Source: Porphyrobacter sp. HT-58-2 (lineage in GTDB: Bacteria > Pseudomonadota > Alphaproteobacteria > Sphingomonadales > Sphingomonadaceae). Taken from it: a stretch of 64,000 nt of DNA. A program made the translations under genes and the position numbers. The stretch spans positions 124,001 through 188,000 of the forward strand of contig NZ_CP022600.1 of the NCBI RefSeq assembly GCF_002952215.1, read 5' to 3'. Below, in pieces: positions 53,259 to 62,049 of this stretch (positions are counted from its first letter, which is position 1; each line of letters starts with the position of its first letter). The notes beneath the pieces were generated by a model that made no database searches, was not told the origin of the DNA, and worked only from the letters and a program-made list of their open reading frames with translations.

Positions 53259-55727
53259 CTAATCCCCCTCCAGCGGATCGTCAGGCCGCATCGCCGCTGC
53301 AATCAATCCCTCGGCTTCGAGCAACAGTTCGTCATCCACCGCCCCCTGCGGCACCGCCTCGCGCCCGATCATCGTCATTACCGGCACGGCCAGCGGCGAC
53401 ACCCGGTCGAGCGAGACGTGGACCAGCTCGCGCTCGGAACGCTCCAGCAGATCAGCGAGACGCCCCACGTCCGTCATCCGCTCCCGCGCATCAGCCCAGG
53501 CGGCCTCGATAAGCACATGATCGGGCTCGTATTTTCTAAGCACGTCGTAGATCAGATCGGTCGAGAAAGTAACCTGCTTGCCGGTCTTTTTCTGGCCCGG
53601 ATGCTGGCGCTCGACGAGGCCGGAGATCACCGCCACCTCGCGGAAGGCGCGGCGCAGCAGGTGGCTTTCGGTCACCCACTCGGTGAATTCGTGAGTGAGA
53701 ATATCGGGCGATAACAGGGGCGCAGGGTCGGTAACGGGCTTCAGCCCCCACACCGCGAGGCAATAGTCGTTCGCCACAAACCCGCCCGGCAGCAGGCCCC
53801 GATCCTCCATTCGCCGGGTGATCAGCATGCCCAGCGACTGGTTCGCGTTCCACCCCTCGAAGGTGTAGTAGGCGGTGTAATGCTTGCCGCCATGCGGGAA
53901 GCTTTCGACCAGCAGTTCGCCGGGCGCAGGAAGACGGGAGCGCCAATCCTGCATCTCCAGCCATTCGCGCACATCGTCAGGGAACCGTCCCCAGCCCGCG
54001 CGATCGGCCAGCAGGCCCTGTACCCGCTGCGCAAGATGCGTGGTGAGCGGCAGGCGCAACCCGCCATATGACGGAATTGTAGCGCTTTTCTTCGCGGCGC
54101 GCACCGTCACGTCCATGTCCTTCACGCCCTCGACCTCAAGGCTCATGCCGGCAAAGAAGAAGGTGTCGCCGGGGGAAAGCTGTGCGGCGAAGCGCTCCTC
54201 GACCTTGCCGAGGCGGCGGCCATTCCTGAAGCGCACAGTGAGCATCTCACTGTCAACGATAATCCCGGCGTTCATCCGGTGGCGCTGCGCCTGGTTGGGG
54301 TGCGCGAGCCGCCACACCCCGTCCTTGCCCCGCACAATCCGCTGGAAGCGGTCATAGGCCTTGAGCGCATAGCCGCCGTTGGAGACGAACCCCAGCACGC
54401 GGCTAAACGTCTCGGCATCGACCCAGCTATAGGCGAGCGCAGAGCGCACCTCGGCCAGCAACGCGTCCTCGTGGAACGGCCCGGCACAGGCGCAGGCCAT
54501 GATGTGCTGGGCAAGCACGTCGAGGCTGCCCGGACGAAAGGCCTCGCCGTCGCGCTGGCCTTCGTCGACCGCCTGCTTGGCGGCGATGGCTTCGAGGAAT
54601 TCAAAGCGGTTGCCCGGTACCAGCACAGCACGGCTCGGCACATCGAGCCGGTGGCCCGCCCGCCCGATCCGCTGGAGCAGGCGCGAGGAACCCTTGGGCG
54701 CGCCCATCTGCACTACCAGATCGATATCGCCCCAATCGATCCCCAGGTCGAGGCTGGCGGTGCACACCAGCGCGCGCAATTCCCCCCGCGCCATCGCTTC
54801 CTCGACCTTGCGCCGCGCTTCGACCGAGAGCGAGCCGTGGTGGATGCCGATCGGCAGGTTATCGTCATTCACTTCCCACAGGCACTGGAAGATGAACTCG
54901 GCCAGAAAGCGCGTATTGGTGAAGACCAGCGTGGTGCGGTTGGCCTTGATGCTCTCGTAAAGCTGCGAGACGGCCCAGCGCCCGGCATGCCCGCCCCACG
55001 GGACGCGCTCCTCCTGCGGGAGCAGGATTTCGACCTCGGGCTCCGCGCCGTCCTCGCCGATTACCAGCGCGGCGGCTGCAATCTCGCCGTCCGCGCCGGA
55101 CTGCGGTGCGAGCCATTCCTGAAAGTCGCGGGGGTTGGCCAGAGTGGCTGACAGCGCCACACGCTGCGCCTGCGGAGCCAGCGCATGAAGCCGCGCCAGC
55201 GACAGCGCCAGAAGATCGCCGCGCTTGTCGGTGGCAAAAGCGTGGATCTCATCAATCACCACCCGCTTCAGCCCGGCGAACAAATCAGCGCTTTCCGGGT
55301 AGGAGAGCAGCAGCGAGAGGCTCTCGGGCGTGGTCAGCAGGATATGCGGCGGGCGTTCGCGTTGGCGCTTCTTGCGGTCGGAGGGCGTGTCACCGCTGCG
55401 CGTCTCGACGCGGATGGGCAGGCCGATCTCCTCGATCGGAGTGAGCAGGTTGCGCTTCACATCCTGCGCCAGCGCCTTCAGCGGCGAAACGTAGAGCGTG
55501 TGCAGGCCCTCTCTCGGCACCGCCCCACCCGCAAAGTCGCACAGCGTCGGCAGGAACCCGGCGAGCGTTTTGCCCGCGCCGGTATCGGCCACGAGCAGCG
55601 CGTGCCGTCCGGCCTGCGCCTCGGCCAGCATATCGATCTGATGACGCCGCACACGCCAGCCCCGCGCCGTGAACCATGCGGCGATTTCGGATGGCAGCGA
55701 GGGAGTGGCAGGATCGGGGGCAATCAC
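53259..55727 (-). CDS. Lhr-like DEXH helicase, DNA-damage-response type
   Basis: 822 residues, superfamily 2. Walker A VADTGAGKTLAGFLP near residue 50, DEIH box (VVIDEIHAFATDKRGDLLAL) near residue 155, helicase C domain with LDLGIDWGDIDLVVQMGAPK and RLLQRIGRAGHRLD. The C-terminal Lhr/WH region follows. The length fits the ligase-associated DNA damage response DEXH box helicase, usually beside a ligase, an exonuclease and a phosphoesterase; none of these is next to it here. The start is GTG 55727; no in-frame ATG is near. Confidence 0.9.
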   Translation of the reverse strand: MIAPDPATPSLPSEIAAWFTARGWRVRRHQIDMLAEAQAGRHALLVADTGAGKTLAGFLPTLCDFAGGAVPREGLHTLYVSPLKALAQDVKRNLLTPIEEIGLPIRVETRSGDTPSDRKKRQRERPPHILLTTPESLSLLLSYPESADLFAGLKRVVIDEIHAFATDKRGDLLALSLARLHALAPQAQRVALSATLANPRDFQEWLAPQSGADGEIAAAALVIGEDGAEPEVEILLPQEERVPWGGHAGRWAVSQLYESIKANRTTLVFTNTRFLAEFIFQCLWEVNDDNLPIGIHHGSLSVEARRKVEEAMARGELRALVCTASLDLGIDWGDIDLVVQMGAPKGSSRLLQRIGRAGHRLDVPSRAVLVPGNRFEFLEAIAAKQAVDEGQRDGEAFRPGSLDVLAQHIMACACAGPFHEDALLAEVRSALAYSWVDAETFSRVLGFVSNGGYALKAYDRFQRIVRGKDGVWRLAHPNQAQRHRMNAGIIVDSEMLTVRFRNGRRLGKVEERFAAQLSPGDTFFFAGMSLEVEGVKDMDVTVRAAKKSATIPSYGGLRLPLTTHLAQRVQGLLADRAGWGRFPDDVREWLEMQDWRSRLPAPGELLVESFPHGGKHYTAYYTFEGWNANQSLGMLITRRMEDRGLLPGGFVANDYCLAVWGLKPVTDPAPLLSPDILTHEFTEWVTESHLLRRAFREVAVISGLVERQHPGQKKTGKQVTFSTDLIYDVLRKYEPDHVLIEAAWADARERMTDVGRLADLLERSERELVHVSLDRVSPLAVPVMTMIGREAVPQGAVDDELLLEAEGLIAAAMRPDDPLEGD

Positions 55728-55774
55728 CGGGATGATGTGCCCCCTGTCCTGCCGAGGGGCAAGCGCCCTTTGCC

Positions 55775-56578
55775 TTACTCGCTCGCCTCGGAGTTCCGCA
55801 TCGCCATGATGTCTTCGACACTATAGCCGAGCGCCCGGGCCACTTTGGCCTGTTCGGCAGCGGAAAGCTCGGCAAAGCTGCGCTTTGCGGGCAGATCAGC
55901 GGTGGCTTGCGCGAACTTCTGGTCCATCCCTGCAAAGGTATCCATCAATTGCGGCATGGTCTCCATCGTCGCTCCGACAATGCGCGGATCGCTCGACATA
56001 GTGAAGCTCTTGCGGGCGAAACTGGTCCCGCTGGGCGTCTGGAAGAAGGCTTCGATGTCGTCGAGCTCCGCCTGCGTGAAGTTGATCGCGTAAAGCTCGG
56101 ACATGGCCTTGCGCATGGTCGGTTCCATCACATTCATCAGCTCGGTCATCATTGCCGGGAACAGCGCCATCTCGCGCTTCTGACGTTCGGCATAGGCGGG
56201 GTCGAACAGCTGGGCGAGTTCCTCTGCCTGCGCCGGATCAAGCGCGATTTCGCTTGAAGTCAGGCCGGTACCCTGCGCCAGCGCTTCCAGTGCAGGCGCC
56301 TCGAAGGCCGCTGTGAGCGGACCGAGCAGAGCGTCATAGGTCGACCCCATCATCTCGCCGAGCGAGCCTTCGGGGATCATCTGAGTGATGATCCGTGTCG
56401 CCTGCGGCAGGCGGGCTTCCTGCTCGGCGGTCAGGGGCTCTACCGGGAACATTCCGCCCAGCATCGCCATCGCCTGTTCCATTTCGGCTGTTTCGGCCTC
56501 GGTCTGCGCAGCCAGCGGCTGGGACGCCAGTGCCAGCGTGAATGCCCCGGCTACACCGATGAAAATGCGACGAATCAT
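55775..56578 (-). CDS. Exported DUF2059-family protein
   Basis: 267 residues with signal peptide MIRRIFIGVAGAFTLALASQ ending PLAAQ. The DUF2059 mark is the segment MSELYAINFTQAELDDIEAF followed by FQTPSGTSFARKS in the C-terminal third; other parts are helical and acidic. The frame continues upstream to 56875 over the end of pgmG, but ATG 56578 gives the signal. The function is unknown; probably periplasmic. It follows pgmG by 28 bases on the same strand. Confidence 0.82.
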   Translation of the reverse strand: MIRRIFIGVAGAFTLALASQPLAAQTEAETAEMEQAMAMLGGMFPVEPLTAEQEARLPQATRIITQMIPEGSLGEMMGSTYDALLGPLTAAFEAPALEALAQGTGLTSSEIALDPAQAEELAQLFDPAYAERQKREMALFPAMMTELMNVMEPTMRKAMSELYAINFTQAELDDIEAFFQTPSGTSFARKSFTMSSDPRIVGATMETMPQLMDTFAGMDQKFAQATADLPAKRSFAELSAAEQAKVARALGYSVEDIMAMRNSEASE

Positions 56579-56606
56579 GTGTTTGCTCCCCTCTCTGTGC
56601 GCAAAC

Positions 56607-58022
56607 TCAATGCCCGACAGTTTCGCCGCGTTCCAGTCCTGATGCCGCAAGTTGTGCGTCGATCTGAGCGAGCAAGCGGGCAAGCCCCGCCTCGCTGTCG
56701 CTTTCCGCCCGCGCAACCAGCACGTCCTGCGTGTTCGATGCGCGCAGCAACCACCACCCGTCAGCGGTGTTGACTCGCACGCCATCGGTGGCGTTGACAC
56801 TTTGCACCTCAGGGCCGGGATCGCTCGTGAGCCTGTCGGTAATCTCGGCCATCGCGGCAAACTTGCGCGCCTCATCGACCTGAAAGCGCAGTTCCGGGGT
56901 GTTGAGCATGGGGGGCATCGCCTCGCGCAATTCGGTCACGCTTTTGCCCAGCCGTGCGGCGGCCGCCAGCAGCCGGACCCCGGCATAAAGCGCATCGTCG
57001 AAGCCATAGTAATCATCGGCGAAAAACACGTGGCCACTCATCTCGCCCGCCAGCGGCGCGCCAGTTTCCTTCATTTTGGACTTTATCAGCGAGTGACCGG
57101 TCTTCCACATCAGCGGCTCTCCGCCGAGTGCCGCGACGTGATCGAACAGCGCGCGGCTGGCCTTCACATCCGCGATAATCGTCGCATTCGGACGGTTTTT
57201 CAGCAGATCCTCGGCATAGATCATCAAGAGCTGATCGCCCCAGATCACCCTGCCCGTGCCGTCGATCGCCCCGATCCGGTCGCCGTCACCGTCAAAAGCC
57301 ACTCCGAAATCGAGGTTCTTCTCGGCGACGAGCGCCCGCAAGTCGGCCAGATTGGCCTCCACGGTCGGATCAGGGTGGTGGTTTGGAAAATGTCCATCGA
57401 CTTCGGTAAACAGCAGATGGTGTTCCCCCGGCAGCCGCGCGGCAAGAGCTTCGAGCGCGGGGCCAGCCGCGCCGTTGCCCGCATCCCAGCCGACACGCAG
57501 CCCTTCGAGCTTGACGGGGTCGATGCCGGCCAGTCCCTCGAGCAGACGCTCGACATACTCGCTCAGGATATCCTTCGTGGCGACACTGCCCACCCCGCTG
57601 GCGAACGCCCCGTCTGCTGCCAGTTTCCCGAGCTTCTGGATATCGGCGCCGAAGAACGGCCGGCCAAGAAATACCATCTTGAAGCCATTGTAATTGGGGG
57701 GATTGTGGCTGCCAGTTATCTGAATGCCGCCATCCACCTCTTCGGCTGAAGCCACCGCATAGTAAAGCATCGGGGTCGCCCCCAGCCCGATCCGCACCAC
57801 GTCGCAGCCACTCGCGGTCAACCCCTCGACCAGCGCGTGTTCCAGCATCGGCGAACTCACCCGCCCGTCGAAACCCACAGCCACGGTCCGCCCACCAGCC
57901 TCGCGCAGCAAGGTGCCAAAAGCCCGGCCGATTGCACGCGCATCATCCGCTCCCAGCGTCTCGCCGATAATCCCGCGAATATCGTATTCGCGCAGCACGG
58001 TGGGGTGGAAATGATGTTGCAT
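56607..58022 (-). CDS. pgmG: Phosphomannomutase/phosphoglucomutase
   Basis: 471 residues of the alpha-D-phosphohexomutase family. The active Ser is in [15 protein letters not shown], the Mg loop is [13 protein letters not shown] and the sugar loop is GEMSGHVFF; the C-terminal phosphate loop is [12 protein letters not shown]. It interconverts mannose- or glucose-6-P and -1-P for sugar-nucleotide and exopolysaccharide synthesis, as PgmG does in sphingomonads. The start begins [17 protein letters not shown], as expected. It lies next to the DUF2059 gene. Confidence 0.93.
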   Translation of the reverse strand: MQHHFHPTVLREYDIRGIIGETLGADDARAIGRAFGTLLREAGGRTVAVGFDGRVSSPMLEHALVEGLTASGCDVVRIGLGATPMLYYAVASAEEVDGGIQITGSHNPPNYNGFKMVFLGRPFFGADIQKLGKLAADGAFASGVGSVATKDILSEYVERLLEGLAGIDPVKLEGLRVGWDAGNGAAGPALEALAARLPGEHHLLFTEVDGHFPNHHPDPTVEANLADLRALVAEKNLDFGVAFDGDGDRIGAIDGTGRVIWGDQLLMIYAEDLLKNRPNATIIADVKASRALFDHVAALGGEPLMWKTGHSLIKSKMKETGAPLAGEMSGHVFFADDYYGFDDALYAGVRLLAAAARLGKSVTELREAMPPMLNTPELRFQVDEARKFAAMAEITDRLTSDPGPEVQSVNATDGVRVNTADGWWLLRASNTQDVLVARAESDSEAGLARLLAQIDAQLAASGLERGETVGH

Positions 58023-58125
58023 GTTCTAAAGCGGTCCTTGTTGAAGACGGCGCGTTTGCGGAATGGCTTCACCCGTTCTTCGCAGTTGCAGCGCATTTTC
58101 CAGAAACGCCTGCCAGTCGATTGTG

Positions 58126-58455
58126 TCAATCCCGGGATGAGTGCGAGGACTCGTCATCGGCCGGGAATGCCGCTGATCCGGGCAGCTCGGCCAACAGCAG
58201 ATCGCGCGCGGCATTGGCTTCCTGCATGGCTGCGGTCGAACCGCCGCGGTCAGGATGCACCAGCGCAGTCAGACGGCGATGTGCAGCGATGATCTCGTCA
58301 CGCCCGGCACCGGCCTCGACCCCCAGCAGCTTGCGCGCGCGAAAAACCGCCTGAGAGCGGGTTGTAGAGGGGCGCAGGAATTCCCACGGCCATTTGCCAA
58401 AGGCCCAACGGCTGAAGAGGCATAGCGCCGCGACAAGGACGACCACGCGCATCAT
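58126..58455 (-). CDS. Membrane-anchored J-domain protein
   Basis: 109 residues. An N-terminal membrane helix (VVVLVAALCLFSRWAFGKW) is followed by a J domain: LLGVEAGAGRDEIIAAHRRL, then the essential HPD in ALVHPDRGGSTAAMQEANAA. It would stimulate a DnaK-type ATPase at the inner membrane. The ATG at 58455 overlaps the stop of mipZ by 4 bases, so the two are translated together. The Ser/Asp-rich tail is short. Confidence 0.85.
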   Translation of the reverse strand: MMRVVVLVAALCLFSRWAFGKWPWEFLRPSTTRSQAVFRARKLLGVEAGAGRDEIIAAHRRLTALVHPDRGGSTAAMQEANAARDLLLAELPGSAAFPADDESSHSSRD

Positions 58456-59312
58456 GACGCGAGTTCGAGTTCACCCTGCTCGCGGTTGAATTCCGGCAAG
58501 CTCAGCGCCTTGACCAGAGCGCGCAATTCCTGCCGGGCGACAAGGTGGCTGGTGCCAAGCTCGCCGAGATGCCCCTTGTCGAGCAACGTGAGGCCCGAAG
58601 GGAACAGCTCGCGATAGATCACCCGTTCGCTGAGACCCTGCGTCACCCGGAAGCCGACCCGCTTGGCCATCTCGGTCAACGCCTTCTGCAAGCGCGCCTG
58701 ATTGCGTGCCTCGACATGGCCCGTGCGGTTCCTGACCACGATCCAGTCCATCTCGGGACGCTGCTGTTCGATCGTCATGCGGCTGCGCTTCATCCGCGCT
58801 TCCCATATCAGTTCGGCAAAGAAGGACAGCTTCTTGACCTTGAATGTTTCGGCATCGACCTGCCCGATCAGGTCGAAGTCCACAAAGCTGTCGTTCATCG
58901 GCGTGACCAGGGTATCGGCGTGTTCAACCGCAGTCCTGGCAAAGGGATCGTCGCGGCCCGGATTGTCGATGATCAGGAAATCGCTGTTTGCCTCGAGGCG
59001 GCGGATCTGGCCGAGCAGATCGCCGGTGCTGTTGCCGCGGAACACTTCGCAGTCCGGTGTCGGCAAGGTCAGGCCGCGCTTTTCCAGCGTGCCGAGCCGG
59101 TTCTCGATATAGCGGTGCATTGTGCGTTGGCGCGGGTCGAGATCGATCGCGGCCACGCGTGCGCCGAGATAGGACAGGGCCACCGCGACATGAACCGCAG
59201 TGGTCGATTTGCCTGTGCCGCCCTTCTCGTTGGCGAACACAATCCGATGTGCCTGCCCCTTGCGCAGTAGCCGTCCTGCCAGAAGTTGATCGGAAGGTTG
59301 GGCGGAAGGCAT
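58452..59312 (-). CDS. mipZ: Division-plane positioning ATPase MipZ
   Basis: 286 residues, ParA/MinD superfamily. Deviant Walker [16 protein letters not shown] near residue 30; [16 protein letters not shown] after it; [32 protein letters not shown] and [16 protein letters not shown] are hallmarks of alphaproteobacterial MipZ. In Caulobacter MipZ binds ParB at parS near the pole and blocks FtsZ there, placing division at mid-cell. A 16-base parS site is 5 kb away. Divergent from panC. Confidence 0.93.
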   Translation of the reverse strand: MPSAQPSDQLLAGRLLRKGQAHRIVFANEKGGTGKSTTAVHVAVALSYLGARVAAIDLDPRQRTMHRYIENRLGTLEKRGLTLPTPDCEVFRGNSTGDLLGQIRRLEANSDFLIIDNPGRDDPFARTAVEHADTLVTPMNDSFVDFDLIGQVDAETFKVKKLSFFAELIWEARMKRSRMTIEQQRPEMDWIVVRNRTGHVEARNQARLQKALTEMAKRVGFRVTQGLSERVIYRELFPSGLTLLDKGHLGELGTSHLVARQELRALVKALSLPEFNREQGELELAS

Positions 59313-59431
59313 CGGCAGGTCTCTCGGGGTCGATGAATTCTGCTAACGGCAGATTGGGCCGCAGGCGGCTTGAAATGGGACAGCTTGCACCGCTAGGGCG
59401 CATCCTCTGCTCTATCCTTGGAGGCCAACGG

Positions 59432-60307
59432 GTGCAAACGGTCAAGGCTTTGCAAATGTTGAGAACCGCTTTGGCACAATTGCGGGCCGAGGGCGAAGCC
59501 GGTGGTGCGACCATCGCACTGGTGCCAACCATGGGCGCGCTGCACGAGGGCCACCTGACATTGGTGCGCCGCGCACGCGAAGAGGCCGATCACGTCGTGG
59601 CATCAATCTTCGTCAACCCGAAGCAGTTCGGACCGAACGAGGATCTCGACGCCTATCCCCGCCAGCTGGCGGCTGATGCGGCGATGCTGGAGGCCGAGGG
59701 CGTGGCACTGTTGTGGGCGCCGACGGTCGACGAAATGTATCCTGCAGGATTTGCCTCCAACGTCAGCGTCGCAGGCGTGAGCGAGGGTCTGTGCGGCGCG
59801 GCCCGACCTGGCCATTTCGATGGGGTGGCGACAGTCGTATGCAAGCTCTTCAATCAGGTGCAGCCCGACTTCGCTCTGTTCGGCGAGAAGGATTTTCAGC
59901 AACTTGCGGTAATCCGGGCGATGGCACGCGATCTCGATCTGACCCGACCCCATGTCGACAATATCATTGGCGTTCCCACTGTGCGCGAGGCGGATGGGCT
60001 CGCCATGAGCAGCCGGAATCGCTACCTCTCGCCAGACCACCGCGTGGCAGCCGCGGCTCTGCCCCGTACAATGCAGGAGGCAATTGCGGCGATCGAGAGC
60101 GGTGCGGAAGTGGCTGGGGCACTGGACAGCCTGCGGGTCGATCTGCTGGCTGCTGGGTTTTCAGGCGTGGATTACGCTGCGCTCGCCGACAGTCGCTCGC
60201 TTGCTCCGCTTGATGCGCTGGGACAAACCCCCGCACGGTTGCTGGTCGCGGCGCGGATCGGCGGCACACGGCTGATTGACAATATGGCTGTGAACAACGC
60301 CAGCTGA
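59432..60307 (+). CDS. panC: Pantothenate synthetase
   Basis: 291 residues. It joins pantoate and beta-alanine with ATP to form pantothenate. [17 protein letters not shown] has the HIGH-type motif; [15 protein letters not shown] and [16 protein letters not shown] with the KMSKS-type loop are conserved. The start is GTG 59432, with GGAGG seven bases upstream; the frame reaches far upstream (58988), antisense to mipZ, and that part is rejected. A monocistronic gene followed by tRNA-Gly. Confidence 0.95.
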   Translation: MQTVKALQMLRTALAQLRAEGEAGGATIALVPTMGALHEGHLTLVRRAREEADHVVASIFVNPKQFGPNEDLDAYPRQLAADAAMLEAEGVALLWAPTVDEMYPAGFASNVSVAGVSEGLCGAARPGHFDGVATVVCKLFNQVQPDFALFGEKDFQQLAVIRAMARDLDLTRPHVDNIIGVPTVREADGLAMSSRNRYLSPDHRVAAAALPRTMQEAIAAIESGAEVAGALDSLRVDLLAAGFSGVDYAALADSRSLAPLDALGQTPARLLVAARIGGTRLIDNMAVNNAS

Positions 60308-60366
60308 TACCGCAGCTTATTGACGCACAGCCGCCATCGGTGGCATGGGCGCGGCGTAACGCGTGA

Positions 60367-60440
<74 letters not shown>

Positions 60441-60453
60441 TTCCCCTTAGATC

Positions 60454-60473
60454 CTGCTGGCCCGGCAGTTTTT
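60454..60473 (+). terminator. Terminator after tRNA-Gly
   Basis: CTGCTG and CGGCAG pair (one G-T) around GCC, followed by TTTTT, 14 bases after the tRNA end. Confidence 0.65.
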
Positions 60474-60550
60474 ACATCTGTTTACTCTGCTTCGAGCGGA
60501 CACCTCGCCTAGGCGCTATTCGACCGGCGGAGCAACGAGGCGGGTGGGGA

Positions 60551-60682
60551 ATGGTTGAAATCGGCAAGCACGGCTATCGCCTGACGCGGCAAAGTGTCCG
60601 ACGCCTGATTGTCGGCACAGGTGGCCTTCTCGTCACCGGTTGTTTCGCGCTTGCCTTTGCCCTTTCCGGAAGTGCAGGGTAG
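60551..60682 (+). CDS. 43-residue membrane micro-protein (possible lipoprotein)
   Basis: A short frame starting MVEIGKHGYRLTRQSVRR, with GGTGGGG just before the ATG. It has a single hydrophobic stretch (LIVGTGGLLVTGCFALAFAL) with VTGC that resembles a lipobox, though the rest after the Cys is hydrophobic. It ends 22 bases before the FecR/LysM gene, possibly in one transcript. No family recognised. It may be real; the coding signal is limited by length. Confidence 0.45.
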   Translation: MVEIGKHGYRLTRQSVRRLIVGTGGLLVTGCFALAFALSGSAG

Positions 60683-60704
60683 CGACAAATAGCGGGGCGC
60701 ACGG

Positions 60705-62018
60705 GTGGCCAGGATTGCAATCTCAAGACATTGCCGCGTGCTCGCGGGGACGATTGCAGCCACCTGCCTGCTGTCAACGGCTCCTGCCAGCGCCGACGAT
60801 CCCGATTATGTCGAACACTCCCTGAAGCCTGGTGAATCTCCCTACACGCTGGCGCGCGATTACCTCGTTTCGTCCCGGCATCACGTAGCGATCATCCAGA
60901 TCAACCGCATCCGCGATGCGCGCCGTATCCCGGTGGGTTCGATCATTCGCCTCCCCAGAGACCTGATGGCCTACCGCCCCGCCGGTCTCCGGGTGGAAGC
61001 TTTCGCGGGCCAAGTGACGATCAACGGCCAGTCCGCAGCGCGCGGAATGGCGGTTCCGGAAGGCGCGGCGATCCGAACCGGCGGCAATGGATTTGTCTCG
61101 CTGCGCAGCAGTGACGGTTCCGTGCTGACCATGCCGACCAACACCCATGCCAGGCTGGTACGAGCGCGGATTTACCGCCTCGATGATCTCAAGGACATCG
61201 AATTCAGAGTGCTGTCGGGCCGCGGCGAAGCGCAGGTTCCGGGCCTGCGCCCTCGCGAGAGATACCGGATCGGCACCCCGTCAACCGTCAGCGCCGTACG
61301 CGGCACAGTCTTCCGTGTGGGATATGCCGATCAGGGCGACAGATCGGTTGTCGAGGTGGTTGAAGGCGCCGTTGCGACTGCGGCCGGCGGACAGGAGGCT
61401 TTGACCAGCGCCGGGTTTGGCCTTGCGGCGAGTGCGGGCGGCGTGGGACAGCAGGAACAGCTGCAGCCGCCGCCGGAGATCGTTGCACCCGGTGCGATCC
61501 AGACGCAGGCGGGCGTTGCATTTGCCATGGCACTGCCGCCAGCTGCCGTCGGCGCGCGCACCCAGATCGCCCGCGATGCCGGTTTCACCGACATTATCGG
61601 CGAACAAATCAGCGCTGGAGGGGAGGCCGCCACCTTCTCCGACATCGACGATGGACGCTATTTCGTCCGAGCCCGTGCCATCAGCGCGAGCGGCATCGAA
61701 GGCAATACGGAAGTCTATTCATTCCGTCGCAAGCGGCTGGGCGCAGAAGCTGGCACGCAGCCTTCGGGCAAAGAAGACGGATACCGCTTCGTCTGGCTGC
61801 CGGATGGCGAGGGCGAGACAACCTATGCCTTCCAGCTTTGGGACAGAGGCCGACCCAGCCACCTGATTGTCGACGAAACCGCGATCGACCGGCAAGGGAT
61901 TGTCATATCCGACCTGAAGCCCGGCGCTTACGAATGGCGCGTGGCCGCGATACAGATCGACGAGGAGGGGCTGCTTCAGGTATGGGGACCGGTACAGCGC
62001 CTCAACGTGACCGAATAG
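60705..62018 (+). CDS. Exported LysM/FecR-domain protein
   Basis: 437 residues from GTG 60705 with a signal peptide (VLAGTIAATCLLSTAPASA-D). Residues 36-83 resemble a LysM cell-wall binding domain (HSLKPGESPYTLARDYLV, then IPVGSIIRLP). A FecR beta-domain follows (FRVLSGRGEAQVPGLRPRE, YRIGTPSTVSAVRGTVFRVG, VEVVEGAVAT). The C-terminal half has two fibronectin-like modules (FSDIDDGRYFVRARAISASG and ISDLKPGAYEWRVAAIQIDE). It likely works in the periplasm with the CHASE2 kinase 31 bases downstream, a gene pair known elsewhere. It lacks a membrane anchor of its own. Confidence 0.82.
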   Translation: MARIAISRHCRVLAGTIAATCLLSTAPASADDPDYVEHSLKPGESPYTLARDYLVSSRHHVAIIQINRIRDARRIPVGSIIRLPRDLMAYRPAGLRVEAFAGQVTINGQSAARGMAVPEGAAIRTGGNGFVSLRSSDGSVLTMPTNTHARLVRARIYRLDDLKDIEFRVLSGRGEAQVPGLRPRERYRIGTPSTVSAVRGTVFRVGYADQGDRSVVEVVEGAVATAAGGQEALTSAGFGLAASAGGVGQQEQLQPPPEIVAPGAIQTQAGVAFAMALPPAAVGARTQIARDAGFTDIIGEQISAGGEAATFSDIDDGRYFVRARAISASGIEGNTEVYSFRRKRLGAEAGTQPSGKEDGYRFVWLPDGEGETTYAFQLWDRGRPSHLIVDETAIDRQGIVISDLKPGAYEWRVAAIQIDEEGLLQVWGPVQRLNVTE

Positions 62019-62049
62019 CAGGCTGGCGGCGCCGGGTCGGAGCGGATTG

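Noticed and set aside
58988..59431. Upstream extension of the panC frame
   Set aside because: It runs antisense through mipZ; the GTG at 59432 has a proper ribosome site and gives the family-like start.
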